DNA of 53,824 nt from NCBI GenBank assembly GCA_049965775.1, contig JBMFVX010000002.1, positions 1-53,824 on the forward strand, written 5' to 3'. The notes under the pieces were generated by a model that saw only the letters and a program-made list of their open reading frames with translations, made no database searches and had not been told where the DNA came from. Below, piece after piece: positions 44,780 through 53,651 of the stretch (the first letter of the stretch is position 1; every line of letters starts with the position of its first letter). The position numbers and the translations under genes were made by a program. The DNA comes from JABEVB01 sp049965775. GTDB taxonomy: Bacteria > Planctomycetota > Phycisphaerae > WQYP01.

Positions 44780-47416
44780 TTACACCACCAGATTAACGGC
44801 CTCCTTCAACCGTATGTCCGCAGAAGATGCGCCTACCAAGATGTCAATTTTTCCCGGCTCTTGCACGAAATCCTGCTGGGCTTCATCCCAATATTTGAGA
44901 GCTTGCTCATCGTGCCCAAGCGCAAAGCTTACCGTCTTGGTCTCACCGGGTTCTAAATGGATGCGGGCAAAATCCACCAACTGCTTGATGGGTCGTTGCA
45001 CTTTGCTCCCATTGACATGCACGTAAAACTGAACAATTTCATCACCGGCAACTCGCCCTGTGTTGGTAACGGTCAGGGCGATGCCCACAGCCTGCCGCGG
45101 CTTAAGATCCGACGCAGTAAGCTCAATATTGGCATACTCAAATGTCGTGTAGCTAAGCCCATGACCAAACGGGTACAGCGGCTTGCCTCGATAGTACAGG
45201 TAAGTGCGGCCCTTGCGAACGTCATAATCATGAAAGTGCGGTAAATCATCTACAGAGGCATACCAGGTTGTGGTAAGTTTGCCTGCCGGGTTATAGTCTC
45301 CAAAAAGAACGTCGGCAATCGCATGCCCTTGCTCCTGTCCGGCAAACATACCGCCCACGATCGCGGGAACATTTTCCTGCTCCCAATTAATGGCCACTGG
45401 GGCATTGGATGAAATAACCAATACCGTTTTCGGGTTGGCGGCAAATACAGCCTTTATTAACTCGTGTTGCGCCCCCGGCAAGCCAATGTGCGAACGGTCA
45501 TGCCCTTCGGCACCAATGGCCTGGTCAACGCCGACAAATACAAAAGCTACATCCGCCTCGCTAGCCAGCTTGGCGGCTGCATCAATATCCGATTGCTGCG
45601 CCGTCCCATCCACCGAACAGCCCAATGCAACGGATACCTCCACTCCCTTGGCCGCCGTCGCCAGAATCGGTCCAACCGGTGTCAGACTGAACGACCTTAG
45701 GTTAAATAAATAAGCCCCGGCCTTGCCAGAAAACCGCAGGAAAACTTTGTGCTCCCCGCTGATGCCCGTTATAGGAGCCGACACATCCACCCACTTTTGC
45801 CAGTCGCCGGTAACCGGTACCGCTAATTTGCATACCGCCGGACCATCCAGCCGATCTAAATGAACTTCAATAGACCCGCCTGCCCCTCGGCTGGCAACAC
45901 GAGCGTGCAGTTCAGTCGCTCCGCTAAATAGAACGTTGTCATAACTGGTCCAAGAGCCAGACTTGATAAAGCCCAAGTCTCCTCCTCCTTCAACTTGAGG
46001 ATTACCACCCATTGAAGCGAAGCTGGCAGCCATCTTTGAGTACGAAGGCTGGCTTTCTATACCGAAAATGTCAAAAATTCCCTGCAATGGCGATACCCGG
46101 TGCTGTGGTGAGCCGCTGTAATTACCAAGGTGGCATACGGATGCCATTGGGCCAATCACGGCTATTTTTTTGAGTTTTGTTTTGCCCAGCGGTAAAAGAT
46201 TATTCTCGTTTTTAAACAATACAATGCTTTGACGCCCAGCTTCACGAGCCAGTGCACGGTGGGACTTGCTTTCACGGCAATCTATCTGAATCTTGCTATA
46301 GGGTATTTGCTCCGGTGGGTCAAACTCCCCCAGCAGTATGCGGCCAGTGATAGAACGCGTCAGCGAGCGATCAATTACCGGCTCACTGATAAGCATCTTA
46401 TCCACCGCCTTACCCAGATATTTCTGCAATGTATCGCCACAATTGATATCACAGCCCGCATTAACCGCCAAGGCGGCGGCTTCATAACCGGTCGGCACAA
46501 AGTGATGCGTTTGATAGATGCAGCCCACTGCATCACAGTCCGATACCACATACCCCTTAAAGCCCCAGCGACGGCGAAGCACATCGGTCAGCAAAAACCG
46601 ACTCGCAGTGGTAGGTACACCGTTAAGGGAGTTGTAGGAACTCATCACCGTAAAAACCTTGCCCTTGGTAACGCACGCATGAAAACCACGCGTGTAATAT
46701 TCCCAGAAACTGCGGGAATCTACCGAGGCGGAGGTTGTGACCCGATCCGAGTCGGTATCATTGCAAATATAATGCTTAGCGCAGGCAATCGTCTTGAGAT
46801 ACTTCGGATCATCGCCCTGCATGCCATGAATGGTATAAGTCGCCATTTCTCCGACCAGATAGGGGTCTTCCGAATAATTCTCCCCGATGCGCCCCCAACG
46901 CGGATCGCGCGTACCCATATTGACCGTGGGAGGTGAAAAGAGCGCCAGGCTCTGACCGTTAACCTTGTGCCACGCCCACACCTCATCAGACACCGCCGTA
47001 AATACTTGCTTGATAAGTTCACGGTTCCACGAGCAGCCCATCGCCAGCGGCAACGGGAAGGAAGTAATCGGCCCCCCATGAATCAATCCATGCAGACCCT
47101 CGCTCCCATAAAAATTAAAACCGGGCAGGCCGATTCGCGGAATTGCCGGAGTACGTGTGCCGAATTGAGTAATCTTTTCTGCCAGCGTCATTTTGGCAAC
47201 AATAGCCGCCGCGCGCTTGCGAGCCGCATCAAAATTGGCTAACGAAATGCCGCCGGTATCCAGCCCACCATCGGCAGGCATACACTGCTCCACGCTGCCA
47301 GATTGCGAGCCCATTTCCTGACAGCCCGCCAAGGCCAATGCAGCGCCGGCTGCCGCAGTTGTGAGGAAGTCCCGACGTGAGACGTCAAAGCCGCTGGGAA
47401 GTGTTTTGTTTGCAAT
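44780..47416 (-). CDS. Tat-exported GH3 glycosidase (beta-xylosidase-like) lipoprotein with CBM6
   Basis: A Tat/lipoprotein signal opens the protein: VSRRDFLTTAAAG with Arg14-Arg15, then ALALAGC with the lipobox cysteine 32. The GH3 barrel follows (VNMGTRDPRWGRIGENYSED-type block and the nucleophile aspartate in VVSDCDAVG near 290; SDCDAV is typical of xylosidase-like members). The second GH3 domain is split by a CBM6 module (about 480-575), and a fibronectin-III-like domain ends the chain (about 770-860). No ATG, GTG or TTG lies before the signal; an ATT at 47416 has AGAGG nine bases upstream, and a TAG is just above. The first standard start (TTG 47338) would cut the twin arginines off. Confidence 0.88.
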   Translation of the reverse strand: MANKTLPSGFDVSRRDFLTTAAAGAALALAGCQEMGSQSGSVEQCMPADGGLDTGGISLANFDAARKRAAAIVAKMTLAEKITQFGTRTPAIPRIGLPGFNFYGSEGLHGLIHGGPITSFPLPLAMGCSWNRELIKQVFTAVSDEVWAWHKVNGQSLALFSPPTVNMGTRDPRWGRIGENYSEDPYLVGEMATYTIHGMQGDDPKYLKTIACAKHYICNDTDSDRVTTSASVDSRSFWEYYTRGFHACVTKGKVFTVMSSYNSLNGVPTTASRFLLTDVLRRRWGFKGYVVSDCDAVGCIYQTHHFVPTGYEAAALAVNAGCDINCGDTLQKYLGKAVDKMLISEPVIDRSLTRSITGRILLGEFDPPEQIPYSKIQIDCRESKSHRALAREAGRQSIVLFKNENNLLPLGKTKLKKIAVIGPMASVCHLGNYSGSPQHRVSPLQGIFDIFGIESQPSYSKMAASFASMGGNPQVEGGGDLGFIKSGSWTSYDNVLFSGATELHARVASRGAGGSIEVHLDRLDGPAVCKLAVPVTGDWQKWVDVSAPITGISGEHKVFLRFSGKAGAYLFNLRSFSLTPVGPILATAAKGVEVSVALGCSVDGTAQQSDIDAAAKLASEADVAFVFVGVDQAIGAEGHDRSHIGLPGAQHELIKAVFAANPKTVLVISSNAPVAINWEQENVPAIVGGMFAGQEQGHAIADVLFGDYNPAGKLTTTWYASVDDLPHFHDYDVRKGRTYLYYRGKPLYPFGHGLSYTTFEYANIELTASDLKPRQAVGIALTVTNTGRVAGDEIVQFYVHVNGSKVQRPIKQLVDFARIHLEPGETKTVSFALGHDEQALKYWDEAQQDFVQEPGKIDILVGASSADIRLKEAVNLVV

Positions 47417-47628
47417 AGTTGAGTACCTCTAAAGATGCAATATCTGTCATTACCGCTTGCATGCCAAATATTCTAAGCCCCTCAAGATAAGGCTGCAACA
47501 CACCTGACTTTTCGCTGAAGACCAACGCTCGAGCTTTGACATTATTGCCTCGGCGTTAAAACCTGTCCATAGCTATTAAGTTAATGTTGCGATGGTCAAC
47601 CGCTCTTATCAGCGGTAAAATCAAACGG

Positions 47629-47856
47629 ATGAAAGAAAATTGCAATATAGATTATCGGGGGCGAACCTTGCGAAGATTTACAAGTTACGCATTGTTGTCC
47701 CTTTCAGTTGGATGCGCCATCGTCTCGTGGATAACCGCCAAGCCTTGGTGGTTTGCACCGGCAGCAGCCTGTTTCATATTTGGTGGAATAACGCTCATTG
47801 AATCACAAAAAGGATGGTGTTACCTCCGGGGTATCGGAATAAAGACGCCCATTTAG
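47629..47856 (+). CDS. small two-helix membrane protein
   Basis: The 75-residue protein has two hydrophobic segments (about 21-37, ALLSLSVGCAIVSWI, and 41-58, AAACFIFGGIT) separated by a short KPWWF turn. It ends GWCYLRGIGIKTP. That end resembles one I associate with small planctomycete membrane proteins, but I cannot name a family. The start is uncertain: ATG 47629, or ATG 47584 with 15 more residues; neither has a good ribosome site. It faces away from the GH3 gene. Confidence 0.5.
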   Translation: MKENCNIDYRGRTLRRFTSYALLSLSVGCAIVSWITAKPWWFAPAAACFIFGGITLIESQKGWCYLRGIGIKTPI

Positions 47857-47944
47857 GTAGATAACTTAAATCCGTTGGCTTATGCACCGCCTACCGTGAC
47901 TTTGCATGGCAAGCGCAACGCGGCCAACATCAGGAAATATTTTC

Positions 47945-48745
47945 ATGGGTTGCCAGGTATCAGTATGTATTATTTGCTGCAACGAGAAGCAAGTGATTAC
48001 CACTTGCCTTAATTCTGTGGCGTGGTGCAGCGACGTCGTTATCGTAGACTCCGGTTCATCTGATGGTACCGTTGAGACGGCCGCCGCTCACGCAACCAAG
48101 CCTCGCATCATTCACCAACAATGGCTGGGTTATGCAGCACAGAGAGACTTTGCAATCAAACAATGCCGCAATGATTGGGTATTGGCCCTCGACGCCGACG
48201 AAGAATGCTCTCCGGAGCTTGCTGAGCAGATATCGGCCTTAAGTGAAGCGTCCATCGTAGATGTAGCGATGTTAAGCATGCCGCGCCGCAACTACATCGC
48301 TCGACGTTATGTGCGGTGCTGGTCGCCGGACTACCAAACACGCCTGCTTCACAAAAATCGAATGGCGATCGTCGGCAACTTTGTTCCCGAAAAGCGTGTG
48401 GCGCTGCCTGGTTTTCGCACGGCGAAATTGACCGGCCCGCTATTACACAATCGCCTGACAGACTTTAAACCATCTGATTTTAATGATGGGCCGCGAATGC
48501 AGGAACATGCCGAATTGCTGGCACAAGGTCTGGCCGGCAAAGGTCAGAAGGCCAACTGGCTCAATCTTATTTTCCGGCCCGCACTTACATTTCTTAAGTA
48601 CTATATTCTTCGCGGCGGTTTTCTACAGGGCCGGTTTGGGCTGGTTATCGCGTACAAAACAACCATCGGTGTCATGCTTAAGTACAGCGTCCTTTATGGT
48701 AAGCAACAGTTCGAAACAGCCTCCAACAACGCGCCAACCGAATAA
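47945..48745 (+). CDS. glycosyltransferase family 2, LPS-core WaaE/KdtX-like
   Basis: The 266-residue protein is a GT-A glycosyltransferase. VSVCIICCNEKQVITTCL begins the fold, VDSGSSDGT is the nucleotide-binding region, and DADEECSP contains the DxD metal site. QTRLLHKNR and the C-terminal RPALTFLKYYILRGGFLQGRFG are typical of the WaaE/KdtX subgroup, which adds glucose or heptose to the LPS core. It lacks membrane helices apart from a weak hydrophobic end. ATG 47945 is preceded by AGGA nine bases upstream; the frame stays open to 47906. Together with kdsA it points to LPS-like surface glycans. Confidence 0.85.
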   Translation: MGCQVSVCIICCNEKQVITTCLNSVAWCSDVVIVDSGSSDGTVETAAAHATKPRIIHQQWLGYAAQRDFAIKQCRNDWVLALDADEECSPELAEQISALSEASIVDVAMLSMPRRNYIARRYVRCWSPDYQTRLLHKNRMAIVGNFVPEKRVALPGFRTAKLTGPLLHNRLTDFKPSDFNDGPRMQEHAELLAQGLAGKGQKANWLNLIFRPALTFLKYYILRGGFLQGRFGLVIAYKTTIGVMLKYSVLYGKQQFETASNNAPTE

Positions 48746-48762
48746 AGGTCGTATCTCGCATA

Positions 48763-50298
48763 TTATTGAGTTGCCAGCTTGGCAAATGAGTCTCGCAGCG
48801 CATTGTACAACGATGCATACTTGGTTAGCTGTTGTTGATACAAAATTGCTGCCTTGCGGTTAGGCCTGCATACCGACTCGACCGAAATCACCGCGCGCGT
48901 TGCCGCCGCCACATCGCGCCATGCTCCAACTCCCACGCCCGCCAACACCGCCGCCCCCAAGGCCGCACCTTCGCTGGCGTTGACCGTGACGACCGGCGCG
49001 TTATACATATCTGCCTGCAACTGCCGCCAAAACTCACTGCGTGCGCCGCCGCCGCTGGCTCGAACCTGTTTGATGGCCACGCCCATTTCACGCAGAATGC
49101 CTACCTGCTCCGTCATGCCAAAGGTTATGCCTTCCACCACGCTGCGAATAAGCTCAGCTTGCCCATGGCGGGGGGTAAGCCCCACAAAGCAGCCTGTGGC
49201 ATAAGGGTCGGCATGCGGGCATCGCTCACCCGTAAGATAGGGTAGAAAGAAAAGATTTTCACATCCGGCCTCTGCCGCCGCCGCACGCTGCATCATCAGC
49301 GGATACAATTTACCAAGGTCTTTCTTGCTGCGCTGCAGCGTGGCAATTTGATCCGCAAAGAGTGTATTGCGAAGCCATTGTAGCGATCCCCCCGCTGAAA
49401 GCATGCAACCAAACACGCACCAGGTTGATGGTATTGCATGACACATGGTATGCACCCGCCCTATCGGATCTGTGCGTGGCTCGTCGCTGGCCGCAAAAAT
49501 CACCCCGCTCGTGCCCATGCTCGCCGAAATTAGACCCGCCGACACAACGCCTGTACCAACGGCCCCAGCCGCCTGATCGCCCGCCCCACCCACCACCGGC
49601 GTGCCCGGCTGCAAGCCAAACTCGGCTGCGGCCTTTGTGGTGAGTACTCCGCTTATCTCCGCGGATTCCCAAACCTTGGGGAGTATCAGGGGGTCTAGGC
49701 CAAGTTTTTCGACAAGCCCGATATGCCATCCCCGGCGCTTCACATCCAACAGCAGGGTGCCCGAGGCATCCGAAACTTCCGTTGCATATTCACCTGTAAG
49801 ACGATAGCGAATGTAATCTTTGGGTAGCAGCACTTGCGCAAGCTTAGCGTAACGCTTTGGTTCATGTTGCCTTAACCACAAAATCTTAGGGGCTGTAAAA
49901 CCAGTGAGCGCCGGGTTGGCGACCATTTGCAGCAGTGCATCGCGGCCTCCAGCCAACTGCGTGATTTGTAAACACTGCTCGGCTGTACGCTGGTCATTCC
50001 ATAAAAGTGCCGGTCGCAGAATCGTCCCACGCGCATCTAAAAATACGCTTCCGTGCATCTGGCCAGATAAGCCAATGCCGCTGATTTCCGCCCCCCGCAG
50101 CTTCGCTTTTTTAATTACGGCTCGCGTGGCTGTTATTGCCGACTGCCACCAATCTTCTGGAATCTGTTCGCTCCATCCGGGCTTGGGCGTGTAAATCGGG
50201 TGTGCAGCCTCGGCTGCCGCCAAAACACGACCATCTTCTGCCAAAACCAACGCCTTGGTGCCTGAGGTTCCGATGTCCATCCCTAAATAGGCGACCAT
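48763..50298 (-). CDS. xylB: xylulokinase
   Basis: XylB phosphorylates D-xylulose to xylulose 5-phosphate. The 511 residues follow the FGGY pattern: YLGMDIGTSGTKALVL (phosphate 1), GLSGQMHGSVFLD and LRPALLWNDQRT (substrate side, typical of xylulokinases), GGAGDQAAGAVGTG, and VRASGGGARSEFWRQLQADM at the ATP site. All key blocks are present. Product specificity is inferred from subgroup motifs. AGGAG lies six bases before ATG 50298. The hydroxyacid dehydrogenase gene ends 21 bp upstream, so the two form an operon. Confidence 0.92.
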   Translation of the reverse strand: MVAYLGMDIGTSGTKALVLAEDGRVLAAAEAAHPIYTPKPGWSEQIPEDWWQSAITATRAVIKKAKLRGAEISGIGLSGQMHGSVFLDARGTILRPALLWNDQRTAEQCLQITQLAGGRDALLQMVANPALTGFTAPKILWLRQHEPKRYAKLAQVLLPKDYIRYRLTGEYATEVSDASGTLLLDVKRRGWHIGLVEKLGLDPLILPKVWESAEISGVLTTKAAAEFGLQPGTPVVGGAGDQAAGAVGTGVVSAGLISASMGTSGVIFAASDEPRTDPIGRVHTMCHAIPSTWCVFGCMLSAGGSLQWLRNTLFADQIATLQRSKKDLGKLYPLMMQRAAAAEAGCENLFFLPYLTGERCPHADPYATGCFVGLTPRHGQAELIRSVVEGITFGMTEQVGILREMGVAIKQVRASGGGARSEFWRQLQADMYNAPVVTVNASEGAALGAAVLAGVGVGAWRDVAAATRAVISVESVCRPNRKAAILYQQQLTKYASLYNALRDSFAKLATQ

Positions 50299-50319
50299 GT
50301 TAAGCTCCTGAAATCATGT

Positions 50320-51249
50320 TTATGCCTTTGCCGCAGCTTGTAAATACTCCACCACATCACGCACCACCCAACTCATGGCATCCATAGCGCCTTGCGTCCG
50401 GGCGGCCAGATGGGGCGCTAAAATGCAATTCGGACAACCCCACAGAGGATAATCCGGTCCCGGCGGCTCGGGGTCATGCACATCCAATGCCGCGCCTGCC
50501 ACGCGATTCTGTCTTAGCGCCGCAGCAAGCGCCGCCGCATCTATTACCTCGCCGCGCGATGTGTTAATCAGCAATGAATCTGGCCGGCATTGTGCAAGGG
50601 CCGCTGCGTCAATCATCCCTCGATTGCCCGGCCGGTGGCTCACATGAATACTTATGACGTCCGCCTGTGCATACAGCGCAGGCTTGTCTACGCTCTTTGC
50701 CGCAAAATCAACATACTGTGCAACATCCACAACGTCGTTGTAAAGAACATTCATACCAAACGCACAGGCCGCTCGCCCCACCAACCGGCCGATGCGTCCC
50801 ATGCCGATAATGCCCATTGTTTTTCCGCATAGCTCCAGCCCGCGGATAACCTTGCGATACCTGTGAAACTCTTCGGCGGCCACCGGTTGTCGGAGGTTAA
50901 TCACCGGCCGCCCCAACTGAAATATTAAATTAAAGACATATTCGCACACGGCGTGAGCATTGGCTCCTGGCGTTGAAAATACTTTTACGCCATGCGTCTG
51001 GCACGCGACTTGATCTATATTTTCCAACCCAACACCCGCCCGCCCAACCGCGCGCAAACGCGGAGCTTGCGAAAGAAGCAGTTCATTTACCTGCGTATAG
51101 GTACGAACTATTAAACCGTCAGCCGTTGCTAAATCTCGCTGCAATTGCTCCGGATTTTTCCAACTTGATTCAATTATGCAGGCCTGCTTGTGCCCCCACT
51201 CCAACGGTATGGCCTCCAGGCCCTCGGTCATAACAATAGTAGGCTTCAA
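50320..51249 (-). CDS. D-2-hydroxyacid dehydrogenase (phosphoglycerate-dehydrogenase-like)
   Basis: The 309-residue enzyme has the NAD domain GIIGMGRIGRLVGRAA near residue 145 and the catalytic set of this family: arginine in LLINTSRGEVID, glutamate in ALDVHDPEPP, and histidine in LAPHLAART. VGRAGVGLENID precedes it. It lacks the C-terminal ACT/regulatory part of long SerA, so it may be a phosphoglycerate, glyoxylate or sugar-acid dehydrogenase. TTG 51249 has AAGGA seven bases upstream; ATG 51231 is possible. It is the first gene of an operon with xylB, suggesting a role with a sugar acid or keto sugar. Confidence 0.85.
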   Translation of the reverse strand: MKPTIVMTEGLEAIPLEWGHKQACIIESSWKNPEQLQRDLATADGLIVRTYTQVNELLLSQAPRLRAVGRAGVGLENIDQVACQTHGVKVFSTPGANAHAVCEYVFNLIFQLGRPVINLRQPVAAEEFHRYRKVIRGLELCGKTMGIIGMGRIGRLVGRAACAFGMNVLYNDVVDVAQYVDFAAKSVDKPALYAQADVISIHVSHRPGNRGMIDAAALAQCRPDSLLINTSRGEVIDAAALAAALRQNRVAGAALDVHDPEPPGPDYPLWGCPNCILAPHLAARTQGAMDAMSWVVRDVVEYLQAAAKA

Positions 51250-51367
51250 TCAACAGTCCTTACGATGAGGCCATCCATCCGGCGGCATTACTCCACGACT
51301 CATTCACAATAAGCCCAAATAACCACCACCGCAATATCAGATGACACCGTGTTAGGAGGCACGCTTT

Positions 51368-52780
51368 ATGCACGTGTCGTTTTCCACTATGCTTAGCTCG
51401 ACATTACGAGGCGAAACTTTAACGGAGACCTACATGCCGCGAGTCGCTTTTATTTTAGTTGCCGGACTTGACCAGCATCTTTTCAAGCAAGCGGGGGCGC
51501 CGCCGGAGCTTGCAAACTTTCACTTTCACGGCAGCTACCAACCTGTCGTCCCGGCGGTAACGTGCTCAATGCAGGCAACCCTCACAACGGGCCTTAGCTC
51601 TGCCGAGCACGGTATCATAGCCAATGGCCTTTTTACTCACGATCGAACCGATCTGCACGCCAAGCTCGACCTTAGCAACTTCGCGCCATTTCGCAAACAA
51701 ACCAGTTTCTGGGAACAGGCAAGCTCCTTGGTAAACGGTCGCAGGTTTTGGTACAACAAGAATAAAAAGACAGCAATGATGTTCTGGCAGCAATCCATGC
51801 CCGATGCAGCCGACATTATCCTTACCCCAAAGCCGGATCACACCCCCGATGGCAAAACCATCAGTATATGCTGGAGTCGGCCCACCGACTTATATCCCCG
51901 CCTCGCGGAAAAACTCGGCCAGTTTCCTCTGCATCACTATTGGGGGCCTATGGCCGGCATGCTGAGTTCAGAGTGGATCATTGCATCGGCTCGTGAGGTT
52001 TGGCAAACTCAACGTCCTGATCTCCTTCTCCTTTACGTTCCTCAACTCGATTACAACCTTCAGCGTTTAGGCCCAGGCTCTCCTGTGCCGGCAAAAGAGG
52101 CAACCGACGTCAGCCGCCTGCTAGGCCCGCTTATTGAGCAAGTTCGGGCCGATGGCGGCGTACCTATTGTGGCCGGCGACTACGGCATTACGGCCGTCAA
52201 ACAAGCCGATATGCCAAACCTCGCACTTCGGCGAGCGGGGCTTTTAACAACCATACCTGACGAACAAGGTAAACTGCTGATTGACTACGCAAAAAGCCGT
52301 GCGGTAGCCATGGTAGATCACCAAATTGCCCATGTTTATTGTGCCGCCGATGCGCTGGAAGCTGTTGTGGAATCTCTCCGGATGCTGCCTTCAGTGGATC
52401 GCGTGCTGATTACACCATCCGAGAAGGCTTCAGTGGGGCTTGGCGGCGATCGCACCGGCACCGTGGTACTGCTGTCGCGCTGCGATGCCTGGTTCGCCCA
52501 CGATTGGTGGGAATCAGACGCAGAAAAGCCGGCGTGGCAGTTTTCGGTGGATATTCATCGCAAGCCTGGTTATGACCCGCGGGAACTCTTGTTTGACCCG
52601 GTAAAAAAATGTATTTCTCAAGATGTTCTGCGCATCAAGGGTAGTCATGGCGCCCCGCAAAATCCGGAAAATTTCCCGATGCTCTTTGCCGATGTGCCGT
52701 TGCCTGCGGCGCTCAACCAAAGCACCGGCGCCCTCCCGCATGCCACCGACATTGCCGCTTGGCTGCAATCGCAACTTTAG
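51368..52780 (+). CDS. alkaline-phosphatase-superfamily phosphodiesterase/pyrophosphatase
   Basis: The 470-residue enzyme belongs to the type I phosphodiesterase/nucleotide pyrophosphatase group. The nucleophile is expected to be the threonine in PAVTCSMQATLTTG (about 56-69), and metal sites are in FILVAGLDQHL, VAGDYGIT and KGSHGAP. There is no signal peptide. Two starts are well supported: ATG 51368 with AGGAGG eight bases upstream, and ATG 51434 with GGAG six bases upstream, which begins at the family's usual M-P-R-V. The longer form adds 22 residues. Its partner is unknown. It resembles the pyrophosphatase found in ebo-type gene clusters, but none of the other ebo genes is here. Confidence 0.82.
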   Translation: MHVSFSTMLSSTLRGETLTETYMPRVAFILVAGLDQHLFKQAGAPPELANFHFHGSYQPVVPAVTCSMQATLTTGLSSAEHGIIANGLFTHDRTDLHAKLDLSNFAPFRKQTSFWEQASSLVNGRRFWYNKNKKTAMMFWQQSMPDAADIILTPKPDHTPDGKTISICWSRPTDLYPRLAEKLGQFPLHHYWGPMAGMLSSEWIIASAREVWQTQRPDLLLLYVPQLDYNLQRLGPGSPVPAKEATDVSRLLGPLIEQVRADGGVPIVAGDYGITAVKQADMPNLALRRAGLLTTIPDEQGKLLIDYAKSRAVAMVDHQIAHVYCAADALEAVVESLRMLPSVDRVLITPSEKASVGLGGDRTGTVVLLSRCDAWFAHDWWESDAEKPAWQFSVDIHRKPGYDPRELLFDPVKKCISQDVLRIKGSHGAPQNPENFPMLFADVPLPAALNQSTGALPHATDIAAWLQSQL

Positions 52781-52804
52781 TTTTGTTTTCCGCAGGCGCG
52801 AGAC

Positions 52805-53047
52805 ATGGCCCAATCTCTGTACGATGAAGACGGCGGACCTGATGCGTTGGAGTTTCAGCGTTATCAACACAATGGAGTCAAATGCCGCCGCTGTGGCAAA
52901 GTGATTTTTGACGATCTCGATGAATGCCCATTCTGCCATGCCGATGTTGCCGCAGCCCATCGCAAGTCGCGCTGGCTTATTTGGACAGCCACAGCCTTAC
53001 TGCTACTTTTTCTTTTTGCTCTGCTTCAGGGCCTGGGGCTGATTTGA
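52805..53047 (+). CDS. small zinc-ribbon membrane protein
   Basis: The 80-residue protein has CRRCGK (about 27-32) and CPFCHA (about 41-46), two CxxC knuckles that form a rubredoxin-like zinc ribbon. A single transmembrane helix follows (about 56-77, IWTATALLLLFLFALLQGL). The acidic N terminus (DEDGGPDALE) would face the cytosol. The function is not known. It begins 24 bp after the phosphodiesterase gene in the same direction and is likely in its operon. Confidence 0.72.
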   Translation: MAQSLYDEDGGPDALEFQRYQHNGVKCRRCGKVIFDDLDECPFCHADVAAAHRKSRWLIWTATALLLLFLFALLQGLGLI

Positions 53048-53129
53048 TACTATTGTTGAATTGGATTGCTAAGGTCAGCTATGCGATATGTGCTGCGGCA
53101 CGGCTTATTCGTCGTGGGGACTTAAACAA

Positions 53130-53651
53130 ATGCGAGAGTACAAACTCACCTGTGGCTTATGGTTGCCAATGCCCGTTCAAGACGTTTTTCCATTCTTTGC
53201 CGATGCGGCCAATTTGTCGCGCATCACACCCCCTTGGTTAAAGTTTACCGTTACATCACCCCAACCCATCGCTATTGAGGCGGGCTGTACAATTGACTAC
53301 ACCATTCGCTGGTTGGGTATACCCATGAAATGGCGAACGCTTATACCCCTCTGTGAGCCGCCACTTCAATTTAAGGACCAGCAGATTTCCGGACCATACG
53401 CCAAGTGGGTCCATTTACACTCATTTGATTCAAGAGACGGTGGAACTGTCGTTCATGATGAGGTGGAGTACCGGTTGCCGTGGGGCTTTGTCGGGCACAT
53501 GGCCCATGCCCTGCTGGTACGCCGCCAGCTTGAGGGCATTTTTAATTTTCGTCAACGTAGCCTCACCAGCATACTCCTGGCGGACAACAAGCAGGCAGCG
53601 CGTGTGATCGAACCCGTAAGAATTGTTTCGCTTGAGGTTTTTGATCCGTAG
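53130..53651 (+). CDS. SRPBCC-family protein (cyclase/dehydrase-like)
   Basis: The 173-residue protein matches the ligand-binding SRPBCC/START-like fold seen in DUF-type 'cyclase' proteins. It has PVQDVFPFFADAANLSRITPPW (about 14-35), WLGIPMKWRTLI, and the family end HDEVEYRLPWGF followed by a helix. Members often bind a hydrophobic ligand and are encoded near oxidoreductases. ATG 53130 is used because the domain starts there; an in-frame TTG lies at 53088. It lies 82 bp after the zinc-ribbon gene. Confidence 0.78.
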   Translation: MREYKLTCGLWLPMPVQDVFPFFADAANLSRITPPWLKFTVTSPQPIAIEAGCTIDYTIRWLGIPMKWRTLIPLCEPPLQFKDQQISGPYAKWVHLHSFDSRDGGTVVHDEVEYRLPWGFVGHMAHALLVRRQLEGIFNFRQRSLTSILLADNKQAARVIEPVRIVSLEVFDP

